From the NCBI RefSeq assembly GCF_017811755.1, contig NZ_JADDJF010000028.1:1-40848 (forward strand): a DNA stretch of 40,848 bases. Direction: 5' to 3'. Under the pieces are notes generated by a model. The model was not told where the DNA came from. It did not search any database and was given only the letters and a program-made list of their open reading frames with translations. Within the stretch, counting starts at the first letter, position 1, and each line of letters begins with the position of its first letter. Below are positions 33,934 to 40,848 of this stretch, in pieces. Made by a program: the position numbers and the translations under genes. This stretch comes from Pararhodobacter sp. SW119. Lineage in GTDB: Bacteria > Pseudomonadota > Alphaproteobacteria > Rhodobacterales > Rhodobacteraceae.

Positions 33934-35052
33934 ATGAAACTCAGCATCGAACGGGCGGCGCTTCTAAAGGCCGCGGGCCAGGCGCAATCGGTGGTGGAGC
34001 GGCGCAACACCATCCCGATCCTCGCCAATGTCCTGATCGAGGCCGAAGGCGACACCGTCAACTTCCGCGCCACCGACCTGGACATCGAGGTGATCGACCG
34101 CGCACCCGCCAAGGTTGAACGCGCCGGCGCCACCACCGTCTCGGCGGTCATGCTGCACGAGATCGTGCGCAAGCTGCCCGATGGCGCCCTGGTCAGCCTT
34201 GCCGACGATCCCCGCACCGGCCGCCTGACGGTCGAGGCTGGGCGCTCCTCCTTCGCGCTCGCCACGCTCCCGCGCGAGGATTTTCCGGTCATGGCCTCGA
34301 CCGAATACATGTCCAACTTCTCGGCCCCCGCCGCCGATCTGAGGCGGCTTTTCGAAAAGTCGAAATTCGCTATCTCGACTGAGGAAACCCGCTACTACCT
34401 CAACGGCGTCTATCTTCACGTCGCCGAGGGCGAGGAAGGCCGCGCACTGCGCTGCGTGGCGACCGACGGGCACCGGCTGGCAAGAATCGACGCGCCCCTG
34501 CCCGAGGGCGCGGCGGACATGCCCGGCGTGATCGTGCCGCGCAAGACGGTGAACGAGTTGCGCAAGCTGCTGGAAGATGACGACGCCCGCATCGCGGTCT
34601 CGGTGTCCGAGACCAAGATCCGCTTCGCCACGCCCGAGATTTCGCTCACCTCCAAGGTCATCGACGGCACCTTCCCCGACTACACGCGCGTGATCCCCGT
34701 CGGCAACACCCGCCGGCTGGAGGTCGACGCCGACGACTTCGCCCGCGCCGTCGACCGCGTCGCCACGGTCTCGTCCGAGCGCTCGCGCGCGGTCAAACTG
34801 GTGCTGGAAAGTGACGCCCTGACGCTGTCGGTCAACGCCCCCGACAGCGGCGCCGCGACCGAGGAACTGGTCGTCGCCTATGGCGACGAGCGGCTCGAGA
34901 TCGGCTTCAACGCCAAGTACCTGGTCGAGATCGCCAGCCAGATCGACCGCGAAAACGCCGTATTCCTCTTCAACTCCGCCGGCGACCCCGCCCTCGTGCG
35001 CGAGGGCGGCGACACCAGCGCCGTCTATGTCGTGATGCCGATGCGGGTCTGA
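33934..35052 (+). CDS. dnaN: DNA polymerase III beta subunit (sliding clamp)
   Basis: The 372-residue sliding clamp, which tethers polymerase III to DNA as a dimeric ring. The three clamp subdomains are visible: MKLSIERAALLKAAGQAQSVVERRNTIPILAN in the first, YLNGVYLHVAEGEEGRALRCVATDGHRLA near 155, and EIGFNAKYLVEIASQI with the final VYVVMPMRV. The start at 33934 (MKLSIER) fits the family; an upstream frame from 33850 is not conserved. Genes upstream and downstream are dnaA and recF, as in most relatives. A hairpin with a short T tract follows. Confidence 0.98.
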   Translation: MKLSIERAALLKAAGQAQSVVERRNTIPILANVLIEAEGDTVNFRATDLDIEVIDRAPAKVERAGATTVSAVMLHEIVRKLPDGALVSLADDPRTGRLTVEAGRSSFALATLPREDFPVMASTEYMSNFSAPAADLRRLFEKSKFAISTEETRYYLNGVYLHVAEGEEGRALRCVATDGHRLARIDAPLPEGAADMPGVIVPRKTVNELRKLLEDDDARIAVSVSETKIRFATPEISLTSKVIDGTFPDYTRVIPVGNTRRLEVDADDFARAVDRVATVSSERSRAVKLVLESDALTLSVNAPDSGAATEELVVAYGDERLEIGFNAKYLVEIASQIDRENAVFLFNSAGDPALVREGGDTSAVYVVMPMRV

Positions 35053-35109
35053 CCGCCGCGCCCCTTCATCTGTCCGGAAATATCCCGGGGGGTGAACTGG
35101 CGCAGCCAG

Positions 35110-35134
35110 GAGGGGGGCAGCGCCCCCCTTTCTT
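35110..35134 (+). terminator. Terminator hairpin between dnaN and recF
   Basis: GGGGGGC (35112-35118) pairs perfectly with GCCCCCC (35122-35128) around AGC, followed by TTTCTTC. It lies 60 bases after the dnaN stop and just before the recF start. The nearby TGTCCGGAAATATCCCGG (35071-35088) resembles a tract at 40699-40715. Confidence 0.65.
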
Positions 35135-35149
35135 CGGGAATGCTGCACC

Positions 35150-36247
35150 ATGGCGCTGCACCTGACCACGCTTTCACTGTCGCACTTCCGCTCGCATCGG
35201 CGCGCGGTGCTGGACTTCGACGGCCGCCCGGTCGCCTTCGCCGGGGCCAACGGCGCCGGCAAGACCAACCTGCTCGAGGCGATCTCGCTTCTCTCGCCCG
35301 GTCGCGGCCTCCGTCGTGCCGCGCCTGAAGACCTCATCCGCCGGCCCGAGGCGATCGGCTGGCGGCTTGCCGCCACGATCATCCGGCAGGACACGCTGCA
35401 CGAGGTCGAGACCGGCGCCGACCCGGACGCGCCCCGCTTCCTGCGCATCGATGGCAAGGCCGCGCCGCAGGCCGCGCTGGGGCGGATCGCGCCGATGCTC
35501 TGGTTGACCCCGGCAATGGACCGGCTCTGGACCGAGGCGCCCGACGGGCGTCGGCGCTTCCTCGACCGGATGGCTATGGCCTTCTTCCCCGATCATGCCG
35601 AGGCGGCGCTCGCCTATGAAAAGGCCATGCGCCAGCGCAACCGGCTCTTGCGCGACCAGGCGCGCGACGGCGCCTGGTACGGCGCACTCGAGGCGCAAAT
35701 GGCCCAATCTGGTGCGCAGATCAGCGCCAACCGTCGCGCCACGCTCGCCCGCCTTGCGGCGGCGGCGGGGCAGGGCGGCGATTTCCCGGTGGCCGACCTG
35801 ACGCTGGACGATCCCTCCCCGGGGGACGAGGCCGCGCTCGCTGCGGCGCTGGCCGAGGGGCGCCGCGCCGACATGGCCGCCGGCCGCAGCCTCACTGGCC
35901 CGCACCGCGCCGATCTGGCGGCGCTCTGGGCGGAAAAGGCGATGCCCGCTGCGCAATGCTCCACCGGCGAGCAGAAGGCGCTGCTCATCTCCACCGTGCT
36001 CACCCATGCCCGCGCGCTGGCCGTGACGACCGGCGCGCCGCCAATCCTGCTTCTGGACGAAGTCTCGGCCCATCTTGACGCCACGCGCCGCGCCGCGCTC
36101 TATGACGCGCTCTGCGATCTGGGCGCGCAGGCGTTCCTGACCGGCACCGAACCCGACCTTTTCGCGCCCCTCGGCGCGCGCGCACAGCACTTCGCCCTGT
36201 CCGACACCGGCGGGCTGTCCCTTCTCCAACCGTCGGAGCCGTCATGA
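35150..36247 (+). CDS. recF: DNA replication and repair protein RecF
   Basis: A 365-residue SMC-like ATPase that helps load RecA at single-strand gaps. Walker A is FAGANGAGKTNLLEAISLL near 27. The signature is QCSTGEQKALLIST near 267 and Walker B PPILLLDEVSAHLDATRR near 299. The stop TGA overlaps the next ATG by 4 bases, so it is coupled to the VOC gene. The transcript probably comes from the region after the dnaN terminator or reads through from dnaN. Confidence 0.95.
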   Translation: MALHLTTLSLSHFRSHRRAVLDFDGRPVAFAGANGAGKTNLLEAISLLSPGRGLRRAAPEDLIRRPEAIGWRLAATIIRQDTLHEVETGADPDAPRFLRIDGKAAPQAALGRIAPMLWLTPAMDRLWTEAPDGRRRFLDRMAMAFFPDHAEAALAYEKAMRQRNRLLRDQARDGAWYGALEAQMAQSGAQISANRRATLARLAAAAGQGGDFPVADLTLDDPSPGDEAALAAALAEGRRADMAAGRSLTGPHRADLAALWAEKAMPAAQCSTGEQKALLISTVLTHARALAVTTGAPPILLLDEVSAHLDATRRAALYDALCDLGAQAFLTGTEPDLFAPLGARAQHFALSDTGGLSLLQPSEPS

Positions 36248-36681
36248 CCCCGCAACGCCTCACGCTCATCACCCTCGGCACCGCCGATCTGGATCGCGCG
36301 CTCGCCTTCTACGCCGCCCTCGGCTGGCACCCGAGCGAGCGTGCCGAGGGCGTCGCCTTCTTCGATTTGGGCGGCATGAAGCTGGCGCTGTTCGGGCTGG
36401 CCGACCTTGCCGCCGATCAGGGCCGTCCGGGCGCCGCGCTCGGCACCGGCGCGATCACGCTGGCGCAGAACTTCTCCGACCGTGCCGCCGTGGACGCCGC
36501 CTTCGCCTGCGCCCTCGCGGCCGGCGCCACCCCGCTGAAGGCGCCCGAGGCGGTCTTCTGGGGCGGCTATTCCGGCTACTACGCCGACCCCGACGGCCAT
36601 GTCTGGGAACTGGCGCACAACCCCTTCTGGCCGCTCGATGCCAACGGTCGCCTGGCCCCACCCGAAGACACTGCGCCATGA
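36244..36681 (+). CDS. VOC-family (glyoxalase-like) protein
   Basis: A 145-residue protein of the vicinal oxygen chelate family. Two beta-alpha-beta-beta-beta units are suggested by ITLGTADLDRALAFYAALGWH at the start and SGYYADPDGHVWELAHNPFWPL near the end. The latter is the usual metal-site motif with DPDGHVWE. The substrate is unknown; relatives act in glyoxal detoxification or resistance, and others lack activity. It overlaps recF upstream and the LysE-type gene downstream by 4 bases each, so the three are one translational unit. Confidence 0.85.
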   Translation: MTPQRLTLITLGTADLDRALAFYAALGWHPSERAEGVAFFDLGGMKLALFGLADLAADQGRPGAALGTGAITLAQNFSDRAAVDAAFACALAAGATPLKAPEAVFWGGYSGYYADPDGHVWELAHNPFWPLDANGRLAPPEDTAP

Positions 36682-37298
36682 CCGTCACGCTCTGGCAACT
36701 CACCCTCTACGCGGGCGCGATCTTCCTGCTGTTCATGACGCCTGGCCCGGTCTGGGTGGCGCTGACTGCGCGGGCGCTGACCGGCGGCTTCGCCTCGGCC
36801 GCGCCGCTGGCGGTCGGCGTGGCGATCGGTGACATCGTCTGGCCGCTGGCGGCGATCTTCGGGCTGGCCTGGATCATCTCGGTCTATGCCGGCTTCATGG
36901 AGGTTCTGCGCTGGGTCGCGGTGGGGATGTTCCTGGTCATGGGCCTGCAACTCATCCGCCACGCCTGGCGCCGCATCTCGACCGACAGCCAGCTCACCCG
37001 GCCGGGGCACTGGTCGGGGTTTCTCGCCGGAGTCGCCGCGATCCTCGCCAATCCCAAGGCGATCCTTTTCTACATGGGCATGCTGCCGGGCTTCTTCGAT
37101 CTCTCGCGCATCACCTTGCCCGACATCGCCGCGATCCTCGCCATCTCGGTGCTGATCCCGATGGCCGGCAACCTGATCCTGGCGGGCATGATCGGGCGCG
37201 TCCGCGCGCTCCTGCGCTCGCCCGCCGCGCTGGCGCGCACGAACCGCGTCGCCGGGGTTCTGATGATCGGCGTCGCGGCGGCCATCGCGCTGGCCTGA
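36678..37298 (+). CDS. LysE-family translocator
   Basis: A 206-residue inner-membrane protein of the LysE/RhtB amino-acid exporter family with about six hydrophobic segments. The conserved FLLFMTPGPVWVALTARALTGG block near 14 is the main family motif. The second part, with FLAGVAAILANPKAILFYMGMLPGFF (about 115-140), is also typical. The exported compound cannot be told. It begins inside the VOC stop codon (ATGA overlap). gyrB has its own promoter about 25 bases after this stop, so the unit probably ends here. Confidence 0.88.
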   Translation: MTVTLWQLTLYAGAIFLLFMTPGPVWVALTARALTGGFASAAPLAVGVAIGDIVWPLAAIFGLAWIISVYAGFMEVLRWVAVGMFLVMGLQLIRHAWRRISTDSQLTRPGHWSGFLAGVAAILANPKAILFYMGMLPGFFDLSRITLPDIAAILAISVLIPMAGNLILAGMIGRVRALLRSPAALARTNRVAGVLMIGVAAAIALA

Positions 37299-39797
<2,499 letters not shown>

Positions 39798-39822
39798 CGC
39801 TTCTGGCGCAAGCGTGTTTCGC

Positions 39823-39858
39823 GCAGGGGTTGACTTCCGCGGTCAACCCCCTGCTTTT
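39823..39858 (+). terminator. Rho-independent terminator of gyrB
   Basis: GCAGGGGTTGAC (39823-39834) pairs with GTCAACCCCCTGC (39842-39854) with one bulged C, and is followed by TTTTGT. It lies 26 bases after the gyrB stop. Confidence 0.85.
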
Positions 39859-39897
39859 GTCGCCCGGTAGCCGCAGCAGGGAACGGAGCCGTCGCGC

Positions 39898-40512
39898 ATG
39901 GATCTGGAAGCCGTCAAATCCTCCTACCGCCGCTGGGCGCCGGTCTACGACCGCACCTTCGGACGGATCACCCGCATGGGCCGCGAGCGCGCGGTAGCGG
40001 TGATCAATCGCAGCCAGGGCCGGGTGCTGGAGGTCGGCGTCGGAACCGGGCTGTCGCTCTCGAACTATGCGCCGCATCTCGACGTGACCGGCATCGATTA
40101 TTCCGAGGACATGCTCGACCGCGCCCGCAAGCGGGTCGCGGCCGAGGGGCTGACCCAAGTCCGTGCGCTGCGGCAGATGGACGCGCGGCATCTCGACTTT
40201 CCCGACGGCCATTTCGATACCGTGGTGGCGATGTACCTCGTCTCGGTCGTGCCCGAACCCGAGCGGGTGATGGCCGAGATCGCGCGCGTCTGCAAACCCG
40301 GCGGGCAGGTGATCATCGTCAACCACTTCGCCCGCGACGAGGGCTGGCTGGCCTGGCTGGAACTTCGCTTCGCCCCGCTCGCCGACCGGCTGGGCTGGCA
40401 CCCGGACTTCGCCCGCGCGCGGATCATGGGCGAGCCCTCCCTGCAGGTGACCGAAGAACGCCGCTTGGCGCCGCTGGGCCTATTTACCTTCCTGCGACTC
40501 GAAAAAGCCTGA
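39898..40512 (+). CDS. pmtA: Phosphatidylethanolamine N-methyltransferase (PmtA-like)
   Basis: A 204-residue SAM-dependent methyltransferase. VLEVGVGTGLSLSNYAPH near 43 is motif I; GIDYSEDMLDRARKR near 65, ALRQMDARHLDFPDGHFDTVVAM near 90 and VVPEPERVMAEIARVCKPGG near 118 complete the Methyltransf_11 pattern. Length and sequence agree closely, from memory, with Rhodobacter PmtA, which makes phosphatidylcholine by three methylations of phosphatidylethanolamine. No membrane segment is seen, as expected for the soluble bacterial enzyme. It stands alone after the gyrB terminator. Confidence 0.82.
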   Translation: MDLEAVKSSYRRWAPVYDRTFGRITRMGRERAVAVINRSQGRVLEVGVGTGLSLSNYAPHLDVTGIDYSEDMLDRARKRVAAEGLTQVRALRQMDARHLDFPDGHFDTVVAMYLVSVVPEPERVMAEIARVCKPGGQVIIVNHFARDEGWLAWLELRFAPLADRLGWHPDFARARIMGEPSLQVTEERRLAPLGLFTFLRLEKA

Positions 40513-40848
40513 ACGGCGCCGCCCCCGCACAAATACTCGCCCGGCAGACCGGGGCAACGGAGGTTCTCCCGCCGCTCGTCAAGCTGTGCGCTTTGCGCAC
40601 AACCGTCCTCGCGTTGGGCCGGGCGCCGCGCCTGCAGCGCGGCGAAAAGAGGCTTCGACGCCAAGGCCGCGCTTTCCCGATCCGCCCCATACTTTTCCTG
40701 TCCGAAAATATCCGGCCTTATATAGCAAACGCACCAAAGCTTGGTCTGCAAGGAGATGACTAAGGTCTCAGCTTGCCTCGTCATCTGCTTGGGGCATCTT
40801 TTGGCATGCGGCATGAGCGTCGCAGGAGTTGAGCGAGGTCATCCAAGT
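40513..40848. other. 336-base region after pmtA, mostly without a gene
   Basis: No confident gene lies here. There are GC-rich stretches, TGTCCGAAAATATCCGG (40699-40715), which resembles the tract upstream of recF, and an AT-rich block TTATATAGCAAA near 40718 that could hold a promoter. A possible lipoprotein start at 40756 is listed separately. Confidence 0.4.
40756..40848 (+). CDS. Possible start of a lipoprotein gene, cut by the window end
   Basis: An ATG at 40756 opens a frame that runs off the window after 31 codons. It reads like a lipoprotein signal: MTKVSACLVICLGHLLACGM has a short basic start, a hydrophobic core and the lipobox LLAC (Cys18). AAGGAG stands directly before the ATG, which is too close for an ideal ribosome-binding site. 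The rest of the gene is unseen, so this is only a candidate. Confidence 0.3.
   Translation, partial: MTKVSACLVICLGHLLACGMSVAGVERGHPS

Noticed and set aside
32037-34316. Long minus-strand frame (759 codons) opposite dnaA
   Set aside because: It lies antisense to dnaA and the start of dnaN, whose protein motifs are unmistakable. No motif is visible in the antisense product.

Overview
The window is a high-GC (mostly 65-70%) stretch of an alphaproteobacterial chromosome, most likely from the Rhodobacterales (Rhodobacteraceae or a close relative). The reasons are the dnaA-dnaN-recF-gyrB block next to rpsT and the mutM/ubiE/ubiB group, a flaF-flbT-DUF1217 flagellin cluster, a DUF5368 gene, FnrL-type and TGA-N9-TCA iron boxes, a CtrA-like site, and a PmtA-type methyltransferase. 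I see no rRNA, tRNA, CRISPR array, prophage or insertion sequence. Most of the window is ordinary housekeeping sequence.

Layout. 1-9.4 kb: purD, xseA, pth, rplY, a short aldehyde-dehydrogenase-like ORF, ppk2, a TfoX-C protein, a lytic-transglycosylase lipoprotein, chrA and ndk. 9.5-13 kb: an ABC-F ATPase, a MarC-family membrane protein and a membrane-anchored aspartic protease. 13-16.3 kb: a redox and iron segment. It holds an NsrR-like Rrf2 regulator divergent from a Tat-exported SQR-like flavoprotein plus DUF5368, with two perfect FNR boxes between them, then bfd-bfr behind a candidate iron-responsive box. 16.3-21.8 kb: a MmcQ/YjbR protein, an EamA exporter, cysS and cimA (overlapping stop and start), and a squalene/phytoene-synthase-like protein. 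21.8-27.4 kb: flagellar genes, with fliC, flaF, flbT and DUF1217 on the minus strand, a FlgN-like and rod-binding pair on the minus strand, and fliK and flgD on the plus strand. 27.4-40.5 kb: ubiB and ubiE (minus), then mutM, an enoyl-CoA hydratase, rpsT, dnaA, dnaN, recF, a VOC protein, a LysE exporter, gyrB and pmtA (all plus). The last 340 bases hold at most the start of a lipoprotein gene.

The most unusual non-coding signal is a pair of about 77-base composite elements, at 3825-3901 (minus) and 8855-8931 (plus). Each has an identical 22-base box, a 37-base spacer of the same length, and an 18-base perfect palindrome whose arms differ by paired, compensating changes. They lie as inverted repeats around a 5-kb segment. 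Other points of interest are a sharp composition change inside cysS (GC-poor C-terminal domain), the divergent FNR-flanked NsrR/SQR unit, a squalene-synthase homologue lacking the first Asp-rich motif, and a hairpin in the flagellin leader next to flbT. Functional calls rest on motif recognition by eye; no database search was run.
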